Source: Pseudoflavonifractor sp902362925
Lineage (GTDB): Bacteria > Bacillota > Clostridia > Oscillospirales > Oscillospiraceae
Length of the DNA stretch: 64,000 bases
Reading direction: 5' to 3' (one strand)
Assembly (NCBI GenBank): GCA_902362925.1
Contig: CABIYL010000005.1
Shown here: positions 24,561-31,760 of the stretch, one piece after another
Position numbering within the stretch: the stretch's first letter is position 1
Layout: the number at the start of each line of letters is the position of its first letter
Program-made: the position numbers and the translations under genes
The notes under the pieces: model-generated
What the model saw: the letters and a program-made list of their open reading frames with translations, nothing else
Told to the model about the DNA's origin: nothing
Databases searched by the model: none

Positions 24561-25625
24561 TTAAGAATTGAGTGCCAGGCGCTTGCGCAGCCACTCGCTG
24601 TTGACGCAGTGGCCCAGGGCGGCGTCCGCCCCGATGCGGCCTGCCTTCACCAGCTGAAGCAGGCTCTGGTCCATGGAGATCATGCCGTCGGCGGCGGAAG
24701 AGGAGATCACGTTGTCCAGCTGGTGGGCCTTGGACTCCCGGATCATGTTGCGCACGGCGGGGGTGACGGTCATCACCTCAAAGGCGGGGATGAGGGAGCC
24801 GTCCTTGGCGGGCACCAGCTGCTGGGACACCACACCCTCAATGACCAGGGCCAGCTGGGTGCGGATCTGCTGCTGCTGCTCCGGGGGGAAGGAGTCCACA
24901 ATCCGGTCGATGGTGTTGGACGCGCCCAGGGTGTGGAGGGTGGAGATGACCAGGTGGCCGGTCTCGGCGGCGGTGACGGCGGCCTTGATGGTCTCCGCGT
25001 CCCGCATCTCGCCCACCAGAATCACGTCGGGGGCCTCGCGGAGCGCGGCCCGGAGGGCGGCGTCATAGCTAGTGGTGTCGGTTGCCAGCTCGCGCTGGGT
25101 GACCACACTCATCTTGTGGTGGTGGAGGTACTCGATGGGGTCCTCGATGGTGATGACGTGGAGGTTGCGGGTGGAATTGATGGCGTCCACGATGCAGGCC
25201 AGAGTGGTGGTCTTTCCGCTGCCGGCCGGGCCGGTGAAGAGCACCAGGCCACGGGAGCAGGAGGCAAAGCTCATGACGCTGTCGGGGATGCCCAGGACCG
25301 TCCGGTCGGGCAGGGCGAAGGACACCACCCGGATCACCAGACCCAGGGAGCCTCTCTGCCGTAAGGCGTTGACCCGGAAGCGGGAGAGATGGGGCACGGC
25401 AAAGGAGAAGTCGTCGTCGCCGGTGCGCTCCAGCCGGTCCATGGAGCGGTTGCCGGACAGGGCGTAGGCCTCCCGCACCAGGTTTTCCAGGGCGTCGGGG
25501 AGGAGGCGGTCTCCCTCACGGGTGATGACGCCGCTGATCTTGTAGGCGGCGGGCAGGCCGGGGATGAGCAGAATGTCGGAGGCGCCCCGCTCCACCGCAT
25601 GGGTGAGAATCTCAACTAAAGTCAT
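24561..25625 (-). CDS. pilT: PilT-type pilus retraction ATPase
   Basis: 354-aa hexameric secretion ATPase. Walker A GPAGSGKTT (132-140), Asp box EDPIEY (161-166), Walker B VILVGEMRD and His box HLVISTLHT are all present. The PilT hallmark AIRNLIRE-type motif reads AVRNMIRE near the C terminus. PilT depolymerises type IV pili and drives twitching. ATG at 25625 (AGGAAGG upstream); an upstream in-frame ATG adds 12 residues without a ribosome binding site. No PilB assembly ATPase is visible in this cluster. Confidence 0.93.
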   Translation of the reverse strand: MTLVEILTHAVERGASDILLIPGLPAAYKISGVITREGDRLLPDALENLVREAYALSGNRSMDRLERTGDDDFSFAVPHLSRFRVNALRQRGSLGLVIRVVSFALPDRTVLGIPDSVMSFASCSRGLVLFTGPAGSGKTTTLACIVDAINSTRNLHVITIEDPIEYLHHHKMSVVTQRELATDTTSYDAALRAALREAPDVILVGEMRDAETIKAAVTAAETGHLVISTLHTLGASNTIDRIVDSFPPEQQQQIRTQLALVIEGVVSQQLVPAKDGSLIPAFEVMTVTPAVRNMIRESKAHQLDNVISSSAADGMISMDQSLLQLVKAGRIGADAALGHCVNSEWLRKRLALNS

Positions 25626-25638
25626 GGCAAATTCCTTC

Positions 25639-26019
25639 CTATTCCGGCAGCGTGCCGTCAAAGACGGGGAGATGGTCCCCGTCCCCGCCGTCGTCCTCCA
25701 CGGGGACGGTCTGCCAGGCGAGAATTTCCACCCCGTCCTCTCCCCGCACCAGGTGGAGGTGGAGAGACTGGGTGTCGGTCATGGGAATATCGGTTTCCAG
25801 CTCGTCGTCGGTCCCGGCGGCAAACTGGGCGTACAGCGCAGCGGCCTGGGCGTCGGCGGCGTAGTAGGCGGACACCGTGTCGGCGTTGGTCTGGGACAGG
25901 GACAGGTCGGCCCGTGCCGAGGTGAGGGTGAGGGCGGAGAACACCGACAATGTGAGTACCAGCAGCACGGTCATGATGGACACCACGCCGATGCCGATGG
26001 GAGGCGGAGATTTTTTCAC
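25639..26019 (-). CDS. Small membrane-anchored pilus-operon protein
   Basis: 126 aa. One hydrophobic helix at residues 9-33, then an alanine-rich helix (AYYAADAQAAALYAQFAAG) and an acidic beta-rich C terminus. The layout is like a minor pilin or PilX-type protein, but no class III leader peptide (G/E at +5) is evident. GTG start at 26019 overlaps the preceding stop as GTGA, indicating translational coupling. Confidence 0.72.
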   Translation of the reverse strand: MKKSPPPIGIGVVSIMTVLLVLTLSVFSALTLTSARADLSLSQTNADTVSAYYAADAQAAALYAQFAAGTDDELETDIPMTDTQSLHLHLVRGEDGVEILAWQTVPVEDDGGDGDHLPVFDGTLPE

Positions 26020-26372
26020 GGCTGAGCCACCTCCTCACCGCTCAGAGCGGAAATCCAGCTGGTCTCCAGGGTGTAGAGAGACGTATCGCCCCAGAAAATC
26101 TCAATTTCAGCGGTGGAGAGGCCGCTGTCCTCGGTCTGGCTGACCTCATACCGGTATCCGTCGGGGGCTTCCGGCAGGGCGTCTCCGGCCCGGAGGGCTT
26201 CCGCGGTGCTCTGGGCCAGATATACCGCCTGGGTGAGGCGGGTGCTCTCCAGGCTCATGCTCCGGGCGTGGAGCAGCAGGCCCACACACACCGCCGCGCA
26301 CAGCACAAAGAGGAACAGGTCAATCACCAGCTCCATGAGGAAGAGGGAAAAACGGCTGCCCGATTCCTTCAC
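26016..26372 (-). CDS. Small membrane-anchored pilus-operon protein
   Basis: 118 aa with a single hydrophobic segment near residues 12-33 followed by a helix (SLESTRLTQAVYLAQSTAEALRAG) and a beta-rich tail. Resembles pseudopilin/minor pilin organisation; no specific family recognised. GTG start overlaps the upstream gene's stop (GTGA). Confidence 0.72.
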   Translation of the reverse strand: MKESGSRFSLFLMELVIDLFLFVLCAAVCVGLLLHARSMSLESTRLTQAVYLAQSTAEALRAGDALPEAPDGYRYEVSQTEDSGLSTAEIEIFWGDTSLYTLETSWISALSGEEVAQP

Positions 26373-26866
26373 AGCTCACCCACCTCCTCCACGCCGGTGC
26401 GGGGGTACAGGGTGACCGACCACTGGTGATCCCCGTCAGAGGCGGTGATGTCCAGCCCGCCGGTTTCGCTGACGGACAGGTCCAGGGAGGACAGCTCCAG
26501 CAGCTCCATGCCGTCCTCGGGGGCCAGGCCGGTGCCCTCCTCCATGTACAGCTCCATCAGGGAGCCTTCAAAGCAGTAGATCAGCGTGACGTACACGCTG
26601 CCGTCTTCGCTGGTTTCGGTAAGGCGCAGGGCGTCCCCGCCGCCGAAGGTCCCGACGGCCACGCCGCCGGCGTCCGACCGGCGGATCTGGTTGACCACAT
26701 AGGACAGAGCGATGCGCTGGGTGGAGTTGGTGTCGGCGTCGTCGGCCACGGAGCGGTACACGCCCGTGCCCATCAGGGTCACGCCCATGGCCAGCAGGGC
26801 GAAGAGCGCCGCCAGGCACACGATGACCACCCGCCGCAGCCCGGTGCCGCCGGAATGGGTTTTCAT
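26369..26866 (-). CDS. Small membrane-anchored protein (possibly DUF4860)
   Basis: 165 aa. Hydrophobic helix at residues 12-36, then a beta-rich extracellular domain (QRIALSYVVNQIRRSDAGGV, YVTLIYCFEGSLMELYME). I associate this pattern with DUF4860 proteins found in clostridial pilus-like operons, with limited certainty. Coupled to the next gene by a GTGA overlap. Confidence 0.7.
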   Translation of the reverse strand: MKTHSGGTGLRRVVIVCLAALFALLAMGVTLMGTGVYRSVADDADTNSTQRIALSYVVNQIRRSDAGGVAVGTFGGGDALRLTETSEDGSVYVTLIYCFEGSLMELYMEEGTGLAPEDGMELLELSSLDLSVSETGGLDITASDGDHQWSVTLYPRTGVEEVGEL

Positions 26867-26903
26867 GGGGACACCCCCTTACAAAAGGATTCTGAGAAAG
26901 CGC

Positions 26904-27221
26904 TTACTCCCCCAGGGCCAGCACCGTGATGTCGGGCATCAGGTTGGAGGCCACATACTGGTAGGAGATGACATACCGGTCGTCACCGGCGGTGACGCCG
27001 TAGTGTTCCACGAGATAGTCCAGGGTTCTGGGATAGAAGCCCTCCAGGGCGTAGCACTCCACCGCCGCACGGCGGACGCCCTCTTCGGCCAGGGCAAGAA
27101 CCTCCGCATCAGTGCGGACGCTGATAACCCTGGTAAAGAGCAGCGCGGCACCGGCCAGGGCGATGAGGAACACGGCAGCAGGTAAAAACCGCCGTACAAA
27201 TGAGGCGCGTTTACCGCCCAT
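26904..27221 (-). CDS. Small membrane-anchored protein
   Basis: 105 aa. A basic N terminus (GGKRASFVRR), one hydrophobic helix (12-33), then a helix containing AVECYALEGFYPRTLDYLVEHYG. That last stretch resembles the conserved YYALEGxYP segment seen after the helix in pseudopilin-like proteins. Lies 28 bases after pilC. Possibly the major pilin-like subunit of this system, but no prepilin cleavage motif is obvious. Confidence 0.7.
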   Translation of the reverse strand: MGGKRASFVRRFLPAAVFLIALAGAALLFTRVISVRTDAEVLALAEEGVRRAAVECYALEGFYPRTLDYLVEHYGVTAGDDRYVISYQYVASNLMPDITVLALGE

Positions 27222-27249
27222 GGCGGAGACCTCCTTTCAAACAGATAGA

Positions 27250-28299
27250 TCAGCCGATGGCGGTCAGCACGCCCAGCAGGGGCAGCATGACCGACAGCAG
27301 CACCAGGCCCACGGCGATGCACAGCAGCAGCACCAGGGCGAACTCCAGCCGGGACAGCAGGGAGGCAAGCCGCTCGTCGGCCTCCTCACGGCAGCGGGAG
27401 GCCAGCTCCTCCATGGCCTGCTCGGGCACGCCAGAGCGGAATCCGGCGCCCAGCAGTCCGGCCTGGAGACCGTCCAGCAGTCCGCAGGCGGTGACGGCCT
27501 TATAGAAGTCCTCACCCTGCTCCATGCGGCTCTGGCAGTCCTTCAGGGCGGGGGAGAGGGCGGAGCCCTCCAGCAGATGGACGGTGCGCTCCATGGCCTC
27601 GTCCAGGGGCAGGCCGCTGGAGAGCATCAGGGCCATGGCGGAGGAGAAACGGCTCCGGTCCACGGCCTGGGCGGCCTTGCCCTTGCCCAGCAGGCGGGCT
27701 TCCACCGACTGGGCTCCGGCGCCCTGACGGCGGGAGAGCACCAGCAGGACAACGGCGCCAATGGCCAGCAGGACCACCAGCACGCCGCCCACATACTGTC
27801 CGGCGGTGCCCGCGGTCATCAGGGCCTGGGCGGCGGGGGAGAGGGTCAGGCCCAGCTGCTGGAATACCTGCTGGAACACGGGGAGCACCCGGGTCATGAG
27901 CACCAGGAACACCGCCGCCACCAGAACAGCCATAACGGCGGGGTAGAGCACGGCACGGCGGATGGCGGACGCGGTCTCGGATTCACGGCGGTAATAGGCG
28001 GCCAGGGCAGAGAGGACCTGGTCCAGCCGTCCGGCGGCCTGACCAATCTCCACCATGCGCACCATATACCCCGGGAAGGCGCCGCTGGTGCGGAGCGCCT
28101 CGGACAGGGGAGCGCCGTCCAGCAGGGCGGCGTGGAGAGACTCCAGCAGAGCCTTGCTTCTGGGGTCGGCCGCGTCCTCGGCCAGCACCTCCACGCCCTC
28201 CTCGGAGCCGATACCGGCGTGCATCATCAGGGAGAGCTGATAGCAGAACACAGACAGCGCGTCGGCGCTGAGCGGCGGGTTACTCCGTTCTTTTGCCAT
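27250..28299 (-). CDS. pilC: Type II secretion/type IV pilus inner-membrane protein PilC
   Basis: 349-aa T2SS protein F family. Two F domains: residues ~10-130 (FCYQLSLMMHAGIGSEEGVEVLA, MVEIGQAAGRLDQVL) and ~215-335 (FSSAMALMLSSGLPLDEAME, GFRSGVPEQAMEELASRC), with three hydrophobic helices (about 140-160, 175-195, 325-349). It is the platform protein that works with the cytoplasmic ATPase. ATG at 28299 follows GGAGGTG. First gene of the pilus-like operon. Confidence 0.92.
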   Translation of the reverse strand: MAKERSNPPLSADALSVFCYQLSLMMHAGIGSEEGVEVLAEDAADPRSKALLESLHAALLDGAPLSEALRTSGAFPGYMVRMVEIGQAAGRLDQVLSALAAYYRRESETASAIRRAVLYPAVMAVLVAAVFLVLMTRVLPVFQQVFQQLGLTLSPAAQALMTAGTAGQYVGGVLVVLLAIGAVVLLVLSRRQGAGAQSVEARLLGKGKAAQAVDRSRFSSAMALMLSSGLPLDEAMERTVHLLEGSALSPALKDCQSRMEQGEDFYKAVTACGLLDGLQAGLLGAGFRSGVPEQAMEELASRCREEADERLASLLSRLEFALVLLLCIAVGLVLLSVMLPLLGVLTAIG

Positions 28300-28408
28300 A
28301 GGACAACACCTCCGGGTAATCATGGGTCAGGCGGTCTGCCGCCTGAGAAGGACAGAATGGCGCACATGCCCTGAACCCGCGCAAAAGCGCTGGCCCAGGG
28401 CAGAGCGA

Positions 28409-29323
28409 TTAATAGGCGTATTTCTCGGTGTAATTGGTGCCGTCGCCCACGTACTTGAGGACGGCGGGGTTGTTCTTGCCGTTGGAGACAAAGGTGGGGT
28501 CCATCATGGACCAGTCCTCACCGTTGAAGTAGATCAGGTGGTCCACCCAGCCCACGCCGTCGATGTAGACGTTGATCCAGGCGTGGTACACGGTGCCCGC
28601 ATAGCCCACAATCAGCTTGCAGGGGATGTTCTGGCTGCGGAGCATGGAGGCCATGACGGCGGCATAGTCAAAGCAGATGCCCTTGCCGCTGGTCAGGACC
28701 GCGTCCACATCGGGCAGGTAGCCGGAGGCCACGGTGGCGGCCAGCTGGTAGTCATAGGTAATGTTATTGATGACGTAGTGGTAGATCTCAGTGACCTTGT
28801 CCAGGTCGGTGGTGAGGCCCATGGTCAGCTCGGCGGCCTTGGCCACCACCTTGGAGTCCTCGCTGAAGTTGACGTACTGGTTGGCGTAGAGGAAGGGGGA
28901 GAACTCGCTGGTCAGCTTCAGGGTCAGGGGGCAGGAGTAGGCCTGGGCGTATTTGGTGCCGGTGGTGTTCTCGTACACCTTTACGGTGTACTTGCCGTCG
29001 CCCTCGGTGAGGGGGAAGGTCTCGGCAGTGCCCTTGTTGTTCAGGTTGTAGGTGTAGGTGGTGCCGCCGGTCTTGGTGATCTGCACCTTGATGCGCACAT
29101 CCTTGCCGCCGGTGTAGGCCACGGACACAAAGCCCAGGGCCAGGTTGGACGCGTCCACGGTGGCCTTGCTGTTCTTGTAGACGGTGACGCCGCTCTGGAC
29201 GGTCTCACGCTGGGGGATGACGCCGGCCTGGGCCAGCAGGGGGAGCGCCACGCCCACCACCAGCACGATGGCCAGCAGAGCGCAGATAATCCGGGTGGAT
29301 TTTTTCATGGACTTGATTTTCAT
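28409..29323 (-). CDS. Exported transglutaminase-like protein
   Basis: 304-aa secreted or anchored protein. A hydrophobic segment lies at residues 11-31, then a beta-rich N-terminal domain, then a transglutaminase-like (papain-fold) domain with the triad in GKGICFDYA (Cys217), YHAWINV (His247) and MMDPTF (Asp275). Bacterial members are mostly cysteine proteases or of unknown activity. ATG at 29323 overlaps the sortase stop (ATGA), so its translation is coupled to sortase. A role in processing or cross-linking sortase-displayed proteins is inferred only from this linkage. Confidence 0.85.
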   Translation of the reverse strand: MKIKSMKKSTRIICALLAIVLVVGVALPLLAQAGVIPQRETVQSGVTVYKNSKATVDASNLALGFVSVAYTGGKDVRIKVQITKTGGTTYTYNLNNKGTAETFPLTEGDGKYTVKVYENTTGTKYAQAYSCPLTLKLTSEFSPFLYANQYVNFSEDSKVVAKAAELTMGLTTDLDKVTEIYHYVINNITYDYQLAATVASGYLPDVDAVLTSGKGICFDYAAVMASMLRSQNIPCKLIVGYAGTVYHAWINVYIDGVGWVDHLIYFNGEDWSMMDPTFVSNGKNNPAVLKYVGDGTNYTEKYAY

Positions 29324-30084
29324 GAATTGATAGAAGCCTCCTCTTCCGCGTTGGCGGGATAAGCATAGTCGTCAGACAGGGGGATGATATCCACAAGGGC
29401 GCCCCGGACAATCAGCCGGTGGTCGGAGACGCCCACGGGGGTGCAGGTGGTCAGGGTGACGCAGGAGTGGTCGGTCTTGTAGATGGGGTCCCAGTCGTCG
29501 GGCTCCACCACCTCCTGGTACTCAAAGAGGTACTGGTAGATATTCTCTCCATACACCAGATAGAGGTAATCTCCTTCCGCCAGGGTGTCCAGGAAGGAGA
29601 AGGGCTGGTCCAGGGTAATTTTGCCGTTTCGGATCCAGTTGCGGTGTCCGGCGATGGAGGTGTTGGAACGGCCCTCGCCGGGAAGCTGGGCGTAATCGTA
29701 CAGACCCTCGCCCTGGAGCAGGGTCTGCTCATCTACGCCGTTGAGAATGGATTCATCCACATCCAGCTTGGGGATGATGAGCCGCAGGTCGCCGCTCTGG
29801 TAATTCTTGCGGGTGTCGGTGACAAAGACCTTGTCGGTGGGAAGTCCGTCCTCGGGCTCCTCCAGCACCTCTTTATAAGTGAGGGGCGTGGGGGTGGGGG
29901 ACGGCGTTTCGGAGTCCGTGGGAGTGGGCTCCGGCGAGGGGGTGAAAGAGGTCACAGGCGCCGTGGAGGGCACCTCGATCTCATACTGGGGCTGGCTGCC
30001 CCAGATAAACAGGGCCGCAGCCGTAATCAGCAGCACAACGGCCGCGGCGGCCGCAATCACGGCGCCTTTGGAATGTCTTTTCAT
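29320..30084 (-). CDS. Sortase (transpeptidase for LPXTG proteins)
   Basis: 254-aa membrane-anchored sortase. N-terminal helix at 8-28, a Pro/Thr/Ser linker (40-68), and a catalytic domain with SIAGHRNW (His147), TLTTCTP (Cys214) and HRLIVRG (Arg223). The TLTTC motif and arrangement fit class D/E-type sortases. Probable substrates are the two LPQTG proteins encoded divergently from 31.7 kb. It follows the BTAD regulator by 42 bases and overlaps the transglutaminase gene. Confidence 0.92.
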   Translation of the reverse strand: MKRHSKGAVIAAAAAVVLLITAAALFIWGSQPQYEIEVPSTAPVTSFTPSPEPTPTDSETPSPTPTPLTYKEVLEEPEDGLPTDKVFVTDTRKNYQSGDLRLIIPKLDVDESILNGVDEQTLLQGEGLYDYAQLPGEGRSNTSIAGHRNWIRNGKITLDQPFSFLDTLAEGDYLYLVYGENIYQYLFEYQEVVEPDDWDPIYKTDHSCVTLTTCTPVGVSDHRLIVRGALVDIIPLSDDYAYPANAEEEASINS

Positions 30085-30126
30085 AGCAGATGTACCTGGA
30101 AATATAAATCGATATGTGATGGGGAA

Positions 30127-31326
30127 TCAGTCCAGCGCCCGGATTTTATAGGAGAGCTTGAGGAAATTGCGCCGGTGCTGGCGGTAGAAGGAGGACACCA
30201 CCCGCTCCATGACCATGGTGCTGTTCTCAAAATTGGCGGCGGGCAGCATCACCACGAACTGGGCGCCCGAGTATTTGGACACCACGTCGCCACGGCGGAG
30301 GCTGCCGGTGAGTACCTCCTGGAGCTGGTCCATGGTGGCGGCCAGCACGCTCAGGGGCGGCATGCCGCCGTCGGGCAGGGAGACGGTGATGAGGGCGATG
30401 TGGACCGAGGTGCCGCTGCGGGCGGCCCTGCGGGCCTCCAGCCGGTAGGCCTCGCGGAAGAAGCCGTACTCGCAGACAAAGGCGCCGGGACGGGCGGCGG
30501 CCTCTCTCAGGTCGTCCTGGATGGCCTCCAGATCGGTCTCCAGAGACTTCTCCACGCTCATAATTTCATTATACAGCTCCCGCAGCTCCTGGGAGGGGCG
30601 CACGCCCAGGTTGCGGTAGAGCAGGTCGGTGGCCGACTCGTAGTGGGCCAGGGCGGCGGAATCATTGCCCTGGCGCAGCAGGGAGCGGACAATGAGAATG
30701 TGCAGGGTCTCGTCCAGGGAGTCCAGCTGGCTGGCCCGGGTACAGACCGTGGTCATCTCCTCAAAGAGCTCCTTTTTCTCCAGCAGAGCGGCGTAATCCT
30801 TGATCATCTGGAGGTAGAGGTTGTGATACTCCACCGAGTAGGGGATGATCCACAGGGAGCCCTCCAGCTTGGGCAGGAAGTCGCCCCGGTAGAGCTGTTC
30901 GGCCTGGCGGTAGAGGGTCAGACGGCTCTCGTCGGACAGACGGCCGTCGTTGGCCTTGTGGCACAGGGCCTCAAATTCATCCATGTCCAAGGTGCAGACG
31001 ATGTCCGGATTCCAGGAATAGGAGCCCCGGCGGGAGAGGATGGGCTCGATGTCCGAGCCGAACAGAGGCTCCAGCATGGCCCGCACCCGGTAGAGCAGGG
31101 TCTTGAGGGCGCTGACCGGGTTGGCGCTGTTCTCACCCGGCCAGAACTGCTCGATAAATTCACTCTGGGGCACGTTCCGGTCCCGGTGAACCAGCAGATA
31201 GGAGAGCACGTTCCACAGCTTTTGGGAACGATTTGCCTCGTCTGTCAGCACATGACCGTTCACAGCGATGGAAAAACCGCCCAACATGGTGACTTTTACG
31301 TTTTTGATACCAGCGGAATCGCTCAT
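30127..31326 (-). CDS. BTAD/SARP-type transcription regulator with degenerate GGDEF-like domain
   Basis: 399-aa regulator. Residues ~10-100 form an OmpR-like winged helix (VTMLGGFSIAVNGHVLTDE, RSQKLWNVLSYLLVHRD). Residues ~110-255 form a bacterial transcriptional activation domain of helical repeats. The last ~120 residues look like a GGDEF fold, ending in RRGDVVSKYSGAQFVVMLP, where the GGDEF loop is SGAQF (353-357) and catalytic residues are absent. ATG at 31326 follows AGGTG; a GTG nine bases upstream is possible. Divergent from the first adhesin and cotranscribed with sortase, so it is probably the local activator. Confidence 0.85.
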   Translation of the reverse strand: MSDSAGIKNVKVTMLGGFSIAVNGHVLTDEANRSQKLWNVLSYLLVHRDRNVPQSEFIEQFWPGENSANPVSALKTLLYRVRAMLEPLFGSDIEPILSRRGSYSWNPDIVCTLDMDEFEALCHKANDGRLSDESRLTLYRQAEQLYRGDFLPKLEGSLWIIPYSVEYHNLYLQMIKDYAALLEKKELFEEMTTVCTRASQLDSLDETLHILIVRSLLRQGNDSAALAHYESATDLLYRNLGVRPSQELRELYNEIMSVEKSLETDLEAIQDDLREAAARPGAFVCEYGFFREAYRLEARRAARSGTSVHIALITVSLPDGGMPPLSVLAATMDQLQEVLTGSLRRGDVVSKYSGAQFVVMLPAANFENSTMVMERVVSSFYRQHRRNFLKLSYKIRALD

Positions 31327-31528
31327 GACAGGCACCTGCTTTCATCTGGATTATTTCGGGCAAAATGAGATGGACAGAATCAAGGTTATTCCTATTATAG
31401 CACAGGATTGAAAAGGCTGGAAGAGTCTTTTTTCCATTTTATCAGGAATTTTTTCGTAAAAAAACAGCCGCCTGCACAAAAGCTACCGGACGAAAAAAGA
31501 GAAATGAAAAAAATATACTTTTTCAAAA

Positions 31529-31562
31529 TATAACACAAAATGTAACCGTACCGTGGTAGAGT
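31529..31562 (+). promoter_or_regulatory. Promoter/activator-site candidate of the first adhesin
   Basis: TGTAACC at 31541-31547, nine bases, then TAGAGT (possible -10) at 31557-31562. A weaker copy (TATAACA) lies 12 bases upstream. The same heptamer-plus-nine-bases layout occurs at 34535-34556. Confidence 0.5.
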
Positions 31563-31617
31563 GGGTTCAACGCTGGACGAGACGGCCTTTGCTCAAAAAA
31601 AGGAAAAGAACGCTATT

Positions 31618-31720
31618 GTACCGTCCGGCGGGAAAAGGACAAAACGGCTGAAAGGCAGGGACCCAAACCCAGGAGGCTAAAGCGGAGGGAAACGCCGCCA
31701 TGCCCGTCCGGTTGCCGCAT
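31618..31720 (+). ncRNA. Cyclic di-GMP-I (GEMM) riboswitch
   Basis: Leader of the first LPQTG gene. Matches the GEMM-I consensus in order: GGACAAAAC, a GAAA-containing hairpin, GGGACCCAAACCCAGG, the invariant GGCTAAAG, a second hairpin, and a terminal CCGGTTGCCGC. A near-identical block precedes the second adhesin. No intrinsic terminator is visible between aptamer and start codon, so control may be translational; the ribosome binding site AGGAAGGAG lies 25 bases downstream of the aptamer. Confidence 0.82.
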
Positions 31721-31760
31721 ACTTACAACTGCCTGCGCAACGCGAGGAAGGAGAATGAGC

